Source of the DNA: Siphonodentalium dalli
Lineage: Eukaryota; Mollusca; Scaphopoda; Gadilida; Siphonodentaliidae
Length of the DNA: 64,000 nt
Assembly (NCBI GenBank): GCA_032622095.1
Contig: CP136063.1
Coordinates: 273,351,426 to 273,415,425, forward strand
Reading direction: 5' to 3'
In this document: positions 41,501 to 55,330 of the stretch, one piece after another
How positions within the stretch are numbered: the stretch's first letter is position 1
Layout of the letters: each line of letters begins with the position of its first letter
Made by a program: the position numbers and the translations under genes
Notes under the pieces: model-generated
Seen by the model: the letters and a program-made list of their open reading frames with translations, nothing else
What the model was told of the DNA's origin: nothing
The model's database searches: none

Positions 41501-43655
41501 ATATTAACAATGAACGCTTTTTATGTGTATCATACCAGGAATAAGACTAACAATGAACGCTCTTTATTTGTAACATACCATGAATAAGAATAACAATGGA
41601 CGGTCTGTATTTGTAACATACCACGAATAGACTAACAATGAACGCTCTTTAATTGTAACATACCAGGATTAATAACGCTGCACCAGCTCACAAAAGAAAC
41701 CATCCAACAATAAAGACCAATGAACGCTCTTTATTTGTAACATACCAGGAATAGACTAACAATGAACGCTCTTTATTTGTAACATACCAGGGATAGACTA
41801 ACAATTTACGCTCTTTATTTGTAATATACCATGAATAGACTAACAATGAACGTTCTTTATTTGTAACAAACCAGGAATAGACTAACTATGAGCGTTCTTT
41901 ATTTGTAACATACCAGGAGTAAGACTAACAATGAGCGTTCTTTATATGTAACATACCAGTAATATACTATCGATCAACGCTCTTTATATGTAACATACCA
42001 GGAGTAAGGCTAACAATGAGCGTTCTTTATTTTTAACATACCAGGAATAAGATTAACAATGAGCGATCTTTATTTGTAACATACCATGCATTTTCTAACA
42101 AGGAACGCTCTTTATTGGTAATATACAATGAGTAGAGTAACAATGAACGCTCTTTATGTGTAATAAACCAGGAATAAGACTAACAATGCACGATCATTAT
42201 TTGTAACATACCATGAATATACTAACAAGGAACGCTCTTTATTTGTAACATACCAGGAATAGACTAACAATGAGCGTTCTTTATTGGTAACATACCAGGA
42301 GTAAGACTAACAATGAACGCTCTTTATTTAAAACATATCAGGAATAGACTAACAATGAGCGTTCTTTATTTGTAACATACAAGGAGTAAGACTAACAATG
42401 AACGCTCTTTATTTGTAACATACCAGGAATAAGACTAACAATGAACGATCTTTATTTGTAACATGCCATGAATATACTAACAAGGAACGCTCTTTATTTG
42501 TAACATACAATGATCAAGACTAACAATGAACGGTCTTTATTGGTAACAAACTATACATAGACTAACAATGAACGCTCTTTATGTGTAACATACCAGGAAT
42601 AAGACTACCGATGGACGTTCTTTGTCGGTTACATACCAGGAATAGACTAACAATAAACGCTCTTTGTTTGTAACATACCAGGAATAGACTAACAATGAAC
42701 GCTCTTTATTTGTAACATACCAGGAATAAGACTAACAATGAATGATCTTTATTGGTAACATACCAGGAATAGACTAACAATGAACGCTCATTATTGGTTA
42801 TTTACCAGGAGGTGACTAACAGAGAACGCTCTTTATTTGTAACATACCATGAATAAGACTAACAATGGACGTTCTTTGTTGGTTACATACCAGGAATAGA
42901 CTAACAATGAACGCTCTTTATTTGTAACATACCAGGAATAAGACTAACAATGAGCGTTCTTTATTTGTAACATACCAGGAATAGACTAACAATGAACGCT
43001 CTTTATTTGTAACATACCAGGAATAGACTAACAATGGGTATTCTATATTGGTAACATACCAGGAGTAAGACTAACAATGAACGCTCTTTATTTATAACAT
43101 ACCAGGAATAGACTAACAATGAGCGTTCTTCATTTGTAACATACCAGGAGTAAGACTAACAATGAACGCTCTTTATTTTTAACATACCAGGAATAGACTA
43201 TATAGCAATGAGCGTTCTTTATTTGTAACATACTAGGAATAGACTAACAATGAACGCTCTTTATTTGTAACATACCAGGAATAGACTAACAATGAACGTT
43301 CTTTATTTGTAACATACCTGGAATAAGACTAACAATGGACGTTCTTTATTTGTAACATACCAGTAATAGACTAACAATGAGCGTTCTTTATTTGTAACAT
43401 ACCAGGAATAAGACTAGCAATGAACGTTCTGTATTTGTAACATACCAGGAATAGACTAGCAATGAACGCTCTTTATTTGTAACATACCAGGAATAGACTA
43501 ACAATGGACGTTCTTTATTTGTAACATACCAGGAATAGACTAACAATGGAGGTTCTTTATGTGTAACATACCAGGAATAGACTAACAATGAGCGTTCTTT
43601 ATTTGTAACATACCAGGAATAAGACCAACAATGGACGTTCTTTATTTGTAACATA
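38584..43655 (+). repeat. P3: 5,072-bp higher-order repeat block
   Basis: Same order and length as P1 and P2, with half-monomer at 39293 and segment L at 41667. It lies 21,347 bp from P1 by both block start and half-monomer, giving the longest period seen in the window. Confidence 0.9.
41667..41718 (+). repeat. Segment L, copy 6 (P3)
   Basis: Identical to copy 1 by eye. It is 9,536 bp after copy 5 because Q2 is short. Confidence 0.85.
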
Positions 43656-46600
43656 TCAGGAATAGACTATCAATGGACACTCTTTATTTGTAACGTACCA
43701 GGAATATACTAGCAATGAACGCTCTTTGTTTGTAACATACCATGAATAGACTAGCAATGAACGCTTTTTATTTGTTACATACAAGTAATAGACTAAAAAT
43801 GAGCGTTCGTTATTTGTAACATACCATGAATAGACTAACAATGAACGCTCTTTATTTGTAACATACCAGGAATAGACTAGCAATGAACGCTCTTTATGTG
43901 TAACATACCAGGAATATACTAACAATGATCGTTCGTTATTTGTAACATACCATGAATATACTAGCAATGAGCGTTCTTTATTTGTAACATACCAGGAATA
44001 GACTAACAATGAACGCTCTTTATTTGTAACATACCAGGAATAGACTAACAATGAGCGTTCTTTATTTGTAACATACCAGGAATAGACTAACAATGAACGC
44101 TCTTTATTTGTAACATACCAGGAATAGACTAACAATGAGCATTCTGTGTTGGTTACATACCACGAATAAGACGAGCAATGAACGCACTTTATTTGTAACA
44201 TACCAGGAATAGATTAGCAATGAACGCTCTTTATTTGTAACATACCAGGAATAGACAAACAATGAACGCTCTGTATTTGTAACATACCAGGAATAGATAG
44301 ACAATTAACGCTCTTTATTTGTAACATACCAGGAATAAGACTAACAATGAACGCTCATTATTGGTATGTGAATGATCTTTATTTGTAACATACCATGAAT
44401 AAGACTAACAATGGACGTACTTTGTTGGTTACATACCAGGAATAAGACAGGCAATGAACGCTCTTTATTTGTAACATACCATGAATAAGACTAGCAATGG
44501 ACGTTCTTTGTTGGTTAAATACCAGGAATAAGACTAGCAATGAACGCTCTTTATTTGTAACATACCAGGAGTAAGACTAACAATGAACGCTCTTTATTGG
44601 TAACATACCAGGAGTAAGACTAACAATGGACGTTCTTTGTTGGTTACATACCAGGGATAAGACTAGCAATGAACGCTCTTTATTTGTAACATACCATGAA
44701 TAAGACTAACAATGGACGTTCTTTGTTGGTTACATACCAGGAATAAGACTAGCACTGAACGCTCTTTATTTGTAACATATCAGGAGTAAGACTAACAATG
44801 AACGCTCTTTATTTGTAACTTACCAAGAGTAAGACTAACAATGGACGTTATTTGTTGTTTACATACCAGGGATAAGACTAGCAATGAACGCTCTTTATTT
44901 GTAACATGCAATGAATAAGACTAACAATTGACGTTCTTTGTTGGTTACATACCAGAAATAAGACTAGCAATGAACGCTCTTTATTTTTAACATACCATGA
45001 ATAAGACTAACAATGGACGTTCTTTGTTGGTTACATACCAGGATTAAGACTAGCAATGAACGCTCTTTATTTGTAACATACAATGAGTAAGACTAACTAT
45101 GAACGCGCTTTATTTGTAACATACCAGGAATAAACCAACAATGGACGTTCTTTGTTGGTTACATACCAGGAATAGATTAACAGTGAACGCTCTTTATTTG
45201 TAACATACCATGAATAAGACTAACAATGGACGTTCTTTGTTGGTTACATACCAGGAGTAAGACTATCAATGAGCGTTCTTTATTTGTAACATACAAGGAA
45301 TAGACTAACAATGAACGCTCTTTATTAGTAACATACCAGGAATAAGACTAACAATGAGCGTTCGCTATTTGTAACATACCAGGAATAAGACTAACAATGA
45401 GCGTTCTTTATTTGTAACATACCATGACTAAGACTGACAATGAACGGTATTTATTGGTAACATACAATGAGTAGACTTACAATGAACGCTCTTTATGTGT
45501 AACATACCAGGAATAAGACTAACAATGAACGATCTTTATTTGTAACATACCATGAATATACTAACGTGGAACGCTCTTTATTTCTAACATACCATGACTA
45601 ATACTAACAATGAACGGTCTTATTTTTAACATACAATGAGTAAGACTAACATTGAACGCTCTGTATTTGTAACATACCAGGCATAAGACTAACAATGAAC
45701 GATCTTTATTTGTAACATACCATGAATATACTAACAATGAACGCTTTTTATGTGTATCATACCAGGAATAAGACTAACAATGAACGCTCTTTATTTGTAA
45801 CATACCATGAACAAGAATAACAATGGACGGTCTTTATTTGTAACATACCACGAATAGACTAACAATGAACGCTCTTCAATTGTAACATACCAGGAATAGA
45901 CTAACAATGAACGCTCTTTATTTGTAACATACCAGGAATAGACTAACAATGAACGCTCTTTATTTGTAACTTACCAGGGATAGACCAACAATTAACGCTC
46001 TTTATTTGTAATATACCATGAATAGACTAACAATGAACGTTCTTTATTTGTAACATACCATGAATAAACTAACAATGAACGTTCTTTATTTGTAACATAC
46101 CAGGAATAAGACAAATAATGAACGCTCTTTATTTGTAACATACCAGGAATAGTCTTACAATGAACGCTCTTTATTTGTAACATAACATGAATAGACTAGC
46201 AATGAACGCTCTTTATTAGTAACATACCAGGAATATAATAACAATGAATGCTCTTTATTTGTAACATACCAGGAATAGACTAACAATGAACGCTCTTTAT
46301 TTGGAACATACCATGAATAGACTAAAAATGAACGTTCTTTATTTGTAACATACCAGGAATAGAGTAACAATGAACGCTCTTTATTTGTAACATACCAGGA
46401 ATAGACTAACAATGAACGCTCTTTATTTGTAACTTACCAGGAATAGACTAACAATGAACGTTCTTTATTTGTAACATACCAGGAATAGACTAACAATGAG
46501 CGTTCTTTAGTTGTAGCATATTAGGAGTAAGACTAACAATGAAAGTTCTTTATTTTTAACATACAATGAGTCAGACTAACAATGCACGCTCTATATTTGT

Positions 46601-48077
46601 AACATACCAGGCATAAGACTAACAATGAACGATCTTTATTTGTAACATACCATGAATACATTAACAATGAACGCTTTTTATGTGTATCATACCAGGAATA
46701 AGACTAACAATGAACGCTCTTTATTTGTAACATACCATGAATAAGAATAACAATGGACGGTCTTTATTTGTAACATACCACGAATAGACTAACAATGAAC
46801 GCTCTTTAATTGTAACATACCAGGAATAGACTAACAATGAACGCTCTTTATTTGTAACATACCAGGAATAGACTAACAATGAACGCTCTTTATTTGTAAC
46901 ATACCAGGGATAGACTAACAATTTACGCTCTTTATTTGTAATATACCATGAATAGACTAACAATGAACGTTCTTTATTTGTAACAAACCAGGAATAGACT
47001 AACTATGAGCGTTCTTTATTTGTAACATACCAGGAGTAAGACTAGCAATGAACACTCTTTATTTGTAACATACCAGGAGTAAGACTAACAATGAGCGTTC
47101 TTTATATGTAACATACCAGTAATATACTATCTATCAACGCTCTTTATTTGTAACATACCAGGAATAGATAAACAATTAACGCTCTTTATTTGTAACATAC
47201 CAGGAATAAGACTAACAATGAACGCTCATTATTGGTATGTGAATGATCTTTATTTGTAACATACCATGAATAAGACTAACAATGGACGTACTTTGTTGGT
47301 TACATACCAGGAATAAGACTAGCAATGAACGCTCTTTATTTGTAACATACCAGGAGTAAGACTAACAATGAACGCTCTTTATTGGTAACATACCAGGAGT
47401 AAGACTAACAATGGACGTTCTTTGTTGGTTACATACCAGGGATAAGACTAGCAATGAACGCTCTTTATTTGTAACATACCATGAATAAGACTAACAATGG
47501 ACGTTCTTTGTTGGTTACATACCAGGAATAAGACTAGCAATGAACGCTCTTTATTTGTAACATATCAGGAGTAAGACTAACAATGAACGCTCTTTATTTG
47601 TAACTTACCAAGAGTAAGACTAACAATGGACGTTATTTGTTGTTTACATACCAGGGATAAGACTAGCAATGAACGCTCTTTATTTGTAACATGCAATGAA
47701 TAAGACTAACAATTGACGTTCTTTGTTGGTTACATACCAGAAATAAGACTAGCAATGAACGCTCTTTAATTTTAACATACCATGAATAAGACTAACAATG
47801 GACGTTCTTCAATTGTAACATACCAGGAATAGACTAACAATGAACGCTCTTTATTTGTAACATACCAGGAATAGACTAACAATGAACGCTCTTTATTTGT
47901 AACATACCAGGGATAGACCAACAAGTAACGCTCTTTATTTGTAATATACCATGAATAGACTAACAATGAACGTTCTTTATTTGTAACATACCATGAATAA
48001 ACTAACAATGAACGTTCTTTATTTGTAACATACCAGGAATAAGACAAACAATGAACGCTCTTTATTTGTAACATACC

Positions 48078-48105
48078 AGGAATAGTCTTACAGGAATAGT
48101 CTTAC
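48078..48105 (+). repeat. 14-bp doublet, copy 3 (Q3)
   Basis: Same doublet, 21,261 bp from the Q1 copy. Confidence 0.85.
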
Positions 48106-48320
48106 GTAATGAACGCTCTTTATTAGTAACATACCAGGAATAAGACTAACAATGAGCGTTCGCTATTTGTAACATACCAGGAATAAGACTAACAATGAGC
48201 GTTCTTTATTTGTAACATACCAGGAATAGACTAACAATGAACGCTCTTTATTTGTAACATACCAGGAATAGACTAACAATGGGTATTCTATATTGGTAAC
48301 ATACCAGGAGTAAGACTAAC

Positions 48321-48349
48321 AATGAACGCTCTTTAGGAATAGACTAACA
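48321..48349 (+). repeat. 29-bp truncated monomer, Q3
   Basis: Same 14-base loss as in Q1, 21,261 bp away. The next monomer has GGGCGTTC where Q1 has GAGCGTTC, a change private to this copy. Confidence 0.8.
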
Positions 48350-51339
48350 ATGGGCGTTCTTTATTTGTAACATACCAGGAATAGACTAACAATGAACGCT
48401 CTTTATTTGTAACATACCAGGAATAGACTAACAATGAGCATTCTGTGTTGGTTACATACCACGAATAAGACGAGCAATGAACGCACTTTATTTGTAACAT
48501 ACCAGGAATAGATTAGCAATGAACGCTCTTTATTTGTAACATACCAGGAATAGACAAACAATGAACGCTCTGTATTTGTAACATACCAGGAATAGATAGA
48601 CAATTAACGCTCTTTATTTGTAACATACCAGGAATAAGACTAACAATGAACGCTCATTATTGGTATGTGAATGATCTTTATTTGTAACATACCATGAATA
48701 AGACTAACAATGGACGTACTTTGTTGGTTACATACCAGGAATAAGACAGGCAATGAACGCTCTTTATTTGTAACATACCATGAATAAGACTAGCAATGGA
48801 CGTTCTTTGTTGGTTAAATACCAGGAATAAGACTAGCAATGAACGCTCTTTATTTGTAACATACCAGGAGTAAGACTAACAATGAACGCTCTTTATTGGT
48901 AACATACCAGGAGTAAGACTAACAATGGACGTTCTTTGTTGGTTACATACCAGGGATAAGACTAGCAATGAACGCTCTTTATTTGTAACATACCATGAAT
49001 AAGACTAACAATGGACGTTCTTTGTTGGTTACATACCAGGAATAAGACTAGCACTGAACGCTCTTTATTTGTAACATATCAGGAGTAAGACTAACAATGA
49101 ACGCTCTTTATTTGTAACTTACCAAGAGTAAGACTAACAATGGACGTTATTTGTAACATACAATGATCAAGACTAACAATGAACGGTCTTTATTGGTAAC
49201 AAACTATACATAGACTAACAATGAACGCTCTTTATGTGTAACATACCAGGAATAAGACTACCGATGGACGTTCTTTGTCGGTTACATACCAGGAATAGAC
49301 TAACAATAAACGCTCTTTGTTTGTAACATACCAGGAATAGACTAACAATGAACGCTCTTTATTTGTAACATACCAGGAATAAGACTAACAATGAATGATC
49401 TTTATTGGTAACATACCAGGAATAGACTAACAATGAACGCTCATTATTGGTTATTTACCAGGAGGTGACTAACAGAGAACGCTCTTTATTTGTAACATAC
49501 CATGAATAAGACTAACAATGGACGTTCTTTGTTGGTTACATACCAGGAATAGACTAACAATGAACGCTCTTTATTTGTAACATACCAGGAATAAGACTAA
49601 CAATGAGCGTTCTTTATTTGTAACATACCAGGAATAGACTAACAATGAACGCTCTTTATTTGTAACATACCAGGAATAGACTAACAATGGGTATTCTATA
49701 TTGGTAACATACCAGGAGTAAGACTAACAATGAACGCTCTTTATTTATAACATACCAGGAATAGACTAACAATGAGCGTTCTTCATTTGTAACATACCAG
49801 GAGTAAGACTAACAATGAACGCTCTTTATTTTTAACATACCAGGAATAGACTATATAGCAATGAGCGTTCTTTATTTGTAACATACTAGGAATAGACTAA
49901 CAATGAACGCTCTTTATTTGTAACATACCAGGAATAGACTAACAATGAACGTTCTTTATTTGTAACATACCTGGAATAAGACTAACAATGGACGTTCTTT
50001 ATTTGTAACATACCAGTAATAGACTAACAATGAGCGTTCTTTATTTGTAACATACCAGGAATAAGACTAGCAATGAACGTTCTGTATTTGTAACATACCA
50101 GGAATAGACTAGCAATGAACGCTCTTTATTTGTAACATACCAGGAATAGACTAACAATGGACGTTCTTTATTTGTAACATACCAGGAATAGACTAACAAT
50201 GGAGGTTCTTTATGTGTAACATACCAGGAATAGACTAACAATGAGCGTTCTTTATTTGTAACATACCAGGAATAAGACCAACAATGGACGTTCTTTATTT
50301 GTAACATATCAGGAATAGACTATCAATGGACACTCTTTATTTGTAACGTACCAGGAATATACTAGCAATGAACGCTCTTTGTTTGTAACATACCATGAAT
50401 AGACTAGCAATGAACGCTTTTTATTTGTTACATACAAGTAATAGACTAAAAATGAGCGTTCGTTATTTGTAACATACCATGAATAGACTAACAATGAACG
50501 CTCTTTATTTGTAACATACCAGGAATAGACTAGCAATGAACGCTCTTTATGTGTAACATACCAGGAATATACTAACAATGATCGTTCGTTATTTGTAACA
50601 TACCATGAATATACTAGCAATGAGCGTTCTTTATTTGTAACATACCAGGAATAGACTAACAATGAACGCTCTTTATTTGTAACATACCAGGAATAGACTA
50701 ACAATGAGCGTTCTTTATTTGTAACATACCAGGAATAGACTAACAATGAACGCTCTTTATTTGTAACATACCAGGAATAGACTAACAATGAGCATTCTGT
50801 GTTGGTTACATACCACGAATAAGACGAGCAATGAACGCACTTTATTTGTAACATACCAGGAATAGATTAGCAATGAACGCTCTTTATTTGTAACATACCA
50901 GGAATAGACAAACAATGAACGCTCTGTATTTGTAACATACCAGGAATAGATAGACAATTAACGCTCTTTATTTGTAACATACCAGGAATAAGACTAACAA
51001 TGAACGCTCATTATTGGTATGTGAATGATCTTTATTTGTAACATACCATGAATAAGACTAACAATGGACGTACTTTGTTGGTTACATACCAGGAATAAGA
51101 CAGGCAATGAACGCTCTTTATTTGTAACATACCATGAATAAGACTAGCAATGGACGTTCTTTGTTGGTTAAATACCAGGAATAAGACTAGCAATGAACGC
51201 TCTTTATTTGTAACATACCAGGAGTAAGACTAACAATGAACGCTCTTTATTGGTAACATACCAGGAGTAAGACTAACAATGGACGTTCTTTGTTGGTTAC
51301 ATACCAGGGATAAGACTAGCAATGAACGCTCTTTATTTG

Positions 51340-54300
51340 TAACATACCATGAATAAGACTAACAATGGACGTTCTTTGTTGGTTACATACCAGGAATAAG
51401 ACTAGCACTGAACGCTCTTTATTTGTAACATATCAGGAGTAAGACTAACAATGAACGCTCTTTATTTGTAACTTACCAAGAGTAAGACTAACAATGGACG
51501 TTATTTGTTGTTTACATACCAGGGATAAGACTAGCAATGAACGCTCTTTATTTGTAACATGCAATGAATAAGACTAACAATTGACGTTCTTTGTTGGTTA
51601 CATACCAGAAATAAGACTAGCAATGAACGCTCTTTATTTTTAACATACCATGAATAAGACTAACAATGGACGTTCTTTGTTGGTTACATACCAGGATTAA
51701 GACTAGCAATGAACGCTCTTTATTTGTAACATACAATGAGTAAGACTAACTATGAACGCGCTTTATTTGTAACATACCAGGAATAAACCAACAATGGACG
51801 TTCTTTGTTGGTTACATACCAGGAATAGATTAACAGTGAACGCTCTTTATTTGTAACATACCATGAATAAGACTAACAATGGACGTTCTTTGTTGGTTAC
51901 ATACCAGGAGTAAGACTATCAATGAGCGTTCTTTATTTGTAACATACAAGGAATAGACTAACAATGAACGCTCTTTATTAGTAACATACCAGGAATAAGA
52001 CTAACAATGAGCGTTCGCTATTTGTAACATACCAGGAATAAGACTAACAATGAGCGTTCTTTATTTGTAACATACCATGACTAAGACTGACAATGAACGG
52101 TATTTATTGGTAACATACAATGAGTAGACTTACAATGAACGCTCTTTATGTGTAACATACCAGGAATAAGACTAACAATGAACGATCTTTATTTGTAACA
52201 TACCATGAATATACTAACGTGGAACGCTCTTTATTTCTAACATACCATGACTAATACTAACAATGAACGGTCTTATTTTTAACATACAATGAGTAAGACT
52301 AACATTGAACGCTCTGTATTTGTAACATACCAGGCATAAGACTAACAATGAACGATCTTTATTTGTAACATACCATGAATATACTAACAATGAACGCTTT
52401 TTATGTGTATCATACCAGGAATAAGACTAACAATGAACGCTCTTTATTTGTAACATACCATGAACAAGAATAACAATGGACGGTCTTTATTTGTAACATA
52501 CCACGAATAGACTAACAATGAACGCTCTTCAATTGTAACATACCAGGAATAGACTAACAATGAACGCTCTTTATTTGTAACATACCAGGAATAGACTAAC
52601 AATGAACGCTCTTTATTTGTAACATACCAGGGATAGACCAACAATTAACGCTCTTTATTTGTAATATACCATGAATAGACTAACAATGAACGTTCTTTAT
52701 TTGTAACATACCATGAATAAACTAACAATGAACGTTCTTTATTTGTAACATAACATGAATAGACTAGCAATGAACGCTCTTTATTAGTAACATACCAGGA
52801 ATATAATAACAATGAACGCTCTTTATTTGTAACATACCAGGAATAGACTAACAATGAACGCTCTTTATTTGGAACATACCATGAATAGACTAAAAATGAA
52901 CGTTCTTTATTTGTAACATACCAGGAATAGAGTAACAATGAACGCTCTTTATTTGTAACATACCAGGAATAGACTAACAATGAACGCTCTTTATTTGTAA
53001 CTTACCAGGAATAGACTAACAATGAACGTTCTTTATTTGTAACATACCAGGAATAGACTAACAATGAGCGTTCTTTATTTGTAGCATATTAGGAGTAAGA
53101 CTAACAATGAAAGTTCTTTATTTTTAACATACAATGAGTAAGACTAACAATGAACGCTCTATATTTGTAACATACCAGGCATAAGACTAACAATGAACGA
53201 TCTTTATTTGTAACATACCATGAATATATTAACAATGAACGCTTTTTATGTGTATCATACCAGGAATAAGACTAACAATGAACGCTCTTTATTTGTAACA
53301 TACCATGAATAAGAATAACAATGGACGGTCTGTATTTGTAACATACCACGAATAGACTAACAATGAACGCTCTTTAATTGTAACATACCAGGATTAATAA
53401 CGCTGCACCAGCTCACAAAAGAAACCTTCCAACAATAAAGACCAATGAACGCTCTTTATTTGTAACATACCAGGAATAGACTAACAATGAACGCTCTTTA
53501 TTTGTAACATACCAGGGATAGACTAACAATTTACGCTCTTTATTTGTAATATACCATGAATAGACTAACAATGAACGTTCTTTATTTGTAACAAACCAGG
53601 AATAGACTAACTATGAGCGTTCTTTATTTGTAACATACCAGGAGTAAGACTAACAATGAGCGTTCTTTATATGTAACATACCAGTAATATACTATCGATC
53701 AACGCTCTTTATATGTAACATACCAGGAGTAAGGCTAACAATGAGCGTTCTTTATTTTTAACATACCAGGAATAAGATTAACAATGAGCGATCTTTATTT
53801 GTAACATACCATGCATTTTCTAACAAGGAACGCTCTTTATTGGTAATATACAATGAGTAGAGTAACAATGAACGCTCTTTATGTGTAATAAACCAGGAAT
53901 AAGACTAACAATGCACGATCATTATTTGTAACATACCATGAATATACTAACAAGGAACGCTCTTTATTTGTAACATACCAGGAATAGACTAACAATGAGC
54001 GTTCTTTATTTGTAACATACAAGGAGTAAGACTAACAATGAACGCTCTTTATTTGTAACATACCAGGAATAAGACTAACAATGAACGATCTTTATTTGTA
54101 ACATGCCATGAATATACTAACAAGGAACGCTCTTTATTTGTAACATACAATGATCAAGACTAACAATGAACGGTCTTTATTGGTAACAAACTATACATAG
54201 ACTAACAATGAACGCTCTTTATGTGTAACATACCAGGAATAAGACTACCGATGGACGTTCTTTGTCGGTTACATACCAGGAATAGACTAACAATAAACGC

Positions 54301-55330
54301 TCTTTGTTTGTAACATACCAGGAATAGACTAACAATGAACGCTCTTTATTTGTAACATACCAGGAATAAGACTAACAATGAATGATCTTTATTGGTAACA
54401 TACCAGGAATAGACTAACAATGAACGCTCATTATTGGTTATTTACCAGGAGGTGACTAACAGAGAACGCTCTTTATTTGTAACATACCATGAATAAGACT
54501 AACAATGGACGTTCTTTGTTGGTTACATACCAGGAATAGACTAACAATGAACGCTCTTTATTTGTAACATACCAGGAATAAGACTAACAATGAGCGTTCT
54601 TTATTTGTAACATACCAGGAATAGACTAACAATGAACGCTCTTTATTTGTAACATACCAGGAATAGACTAACAATGGGTATTCTATATTGGTAACATACC
54701 AGGAGTAAGACTAACAATGAACGCTCTTTATTTATAACATACCAGGAATAGACTAACAATGAGCGTTCTTCATTTGTAACATACCAGGAGTAAGACTAAC
54801 AATGAACGCTCTTTATTTTTAACATACCAGGAATAGACTATATAGCAATGAGCGTTCTTTATTTGTAACATACTAGGAATAGACTAACAATGAACGCTCT
54901 TTATTTGTAACATACCAGGAATAGACTAACAATGAACGTTCTTTATTTGTAACATACCTGGAATAAGACTAACAATTGACGTTCTTTATTTGTAACATAC
55001 CAGTAATAGACTAACAATGAGCGTTCTTTATTTGTAACATACCAGGAATAAGACTAGCAATGAACGTTCTGTATTTGTAACATACCAGGAATAGACTAGC
55101 AATGAACGCTCTTTATTTGTAACATACCAGGAATAGACTAACAATGGACGTTCTTTATTTGTAACATACCAGGAATAGACTAACAATGGAGGTTCTTTAT
55201 GTGTAACATACCAGGAATAGACTAACAATGAGCGTTCTTTATTTGTAACATACCAGGAATAAGACCAACAATGGACGTTCTTTATTTGTAACATATCAGG
55301 AATAGACTATCAATGGACACTCTTTATTTG
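51340..55330 (+). repeat. First arm of a 3,991-bp tandem duplication
   Basis: Its second arm starts at 55331. Both arms have CCTT instead of CCAT in segment L (53392 and 57383), the same 85-bp loss (near 54000 and 57990), and AACAATTGACG where other P blocks have AACAATGGACG (near 54974 and 58965). The joint near 55320-55334 falls in CTCTTTATTTGTAAC, shared by both parental monomers, as expected of unequal exchange. Confidence 0.88.
53392..53443 (+). repeat. Segment L, copy 7 (P4, first arm)
   Basis: It differs from copies 1-6 by one base, CCTTCC for CCATCC. That change is shared only with copy 8. Confidence 0.85.

Larger units (their letters stand above)
43656..50308 (+). repeat. Q3: 6,653-bp rearranged block
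   Basis: Q3 repeats Q1 junction by junction: jump near 47150, half-monomers at 44365, 47236 and 48664, doublet at 48078, truncated monomer ending near 48335, and jump near 49150. It is exactly 86 bp shorter than Q1. The loss is one dimer near 47305-47320, so the offset to Q1 changes there from 21,347 to 21,261 bp. Confidence 0.88.
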
